From Bacteroidota bacterium (GTDB lineage Bacteria > Bacteroidota > Bacteroidia > Bacteroidales > Prolixibacteraceae): a stretch of DNA of 5,367 bases. The translations under genes and the position numbers were made by a program. The notes below the pieces were generated by a model that saw only the letters and a list, made by a program, of their open reading frames with translations, made no database searches and was not told the origin of the DNA. Below are positions 5,166 through 5,367 of this stretch, in pieces; the stretch's first letter is position 1; every line of letters starts with the position of its first letter. The stretch is taken from positions 1-5,367 of the forward strand of contig JABMPI010000106.1 of the NCBI GenBank assembly GCA_013203755.1. Reading direction: 5' to 3'.

Positions 5166-5367
5166 AGAATGTTGTTGTCGGGTGGTTATAGTTGACGAAG
5201 AAAGAATGTATATAAAACTAACAATGACAACATGATAAGCTGACAAGCAATTAAAAATGAATAGAACTACAATATTCTATTTTTAGAAATAGTACCAAAT
5301 GAAAACAGATTGTCCATGAATTTCAACGAAACAGGAATATTTCAGCAACAAAAAATAAAGAGGAAAA
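5166..5367. other. Non-coding 3' end with leader of a probable off-window gene
   Basis: No complete gene and no strong terminator follow the ynjE-like gene. Weak inverted repeats are present: TGTTGTC (5173-5179) with GACAACA (5226-5232), and a small CTATTT/AAATAG palindrome near 5278-5293 without a T-run. An ATG at 5316 opens 17 codons to the edge, but its start is unsupported. The last bases look like a ribosome site for a gene beginning beyond the window. Confidence 0.45.
5357..5367 (+). promoter_or_regulatory. Shine-Dalgarno-like AAAGAGGAAAA at the window edge
   Basis: AGAGG (5359-5363) is the only strong anti-16S match in the window placed ahead of a plausible start. A start codon just past 5367 would have normal spacing, so a plus-strand gene probably begins there. 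It contrasts with the A-rich, Shine-Dalgarno-free leaders of the other genes. Confidence 0.45.

Noticed and set aside
5299..5367. ATG at 5299 (6 codons) or ATG at 5316 (17 open codons to the edge) as starts of a downstream gene
   Set aside because: The first stops at once; the second has no ribosome site, and the AGAGG near 5360 points to a start beyond the window instead.

Overview
The window looks like ordinary chromosome from an AT-rich member of the Bacteroidota, probably an environmental Bacteroidales/Marinilabiliales-type organism. The reasons are A/T-rich leaders with almost no Shine-Dalgarno signals, spaced TTG/TAnnTTTG-like promoter elements, a secreted 3-keto-disaccharide hydrolase (DUF1080) protein, and a free-standing RlmL-type methyltransferase. 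The lineage is an inference from protein style and signals, not from a marker gene.

Layout: positions 1-659 hold no convincing gene, but they contain a long imperfect hairpin (about 31-81, inside a possible three-way junction closed at 27-31/104-108), a second hairpin with a perfect 11-bp arm (293-339), and a possible promoter with an adjacent inverted repeat (467-539). Next comes a THUMP-domain 23S rRNA guanine-N2 methyltransferase of the RlmL type (660-1826, +, TTG start). It converges on a secreted DUF1080 protein (1955-2692, -), and a bidirectional terminator hairpin (1877-1920) separates the two. A 237-bp divergent intergenic region with candidate promoters on both strands separates the DUF1080 gene from an NmrA/QorB-like NAD(P)-binding reductase (2930-3772, +). 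A triple-rhodanese sulfurtransferase homologous to E. coli YnjE follows (3867-5165, +). The last 202 bases are non-coding and end in a good Shine-Dalgarno-like AGAGG, so another gene probably starts just past the edge.

The reductase and the YnjE-like protein are 94 bp apart on one strand, with no good terminator between them, and may be co-transcribed as a small redox/sulfur-transfer unit. The other genes appear unrelated in function: rRNA modification and periplasmic sugar metabolism. I see no defence system, CRISPR array, transposase, tRNA or rRNA. The parts most worth a second look are the structured 5' region and the unusual features of the YnjE homologue: no signal peptide, an extra loop at the dead active site of domain 2, and an extra cysteine in domain 3.
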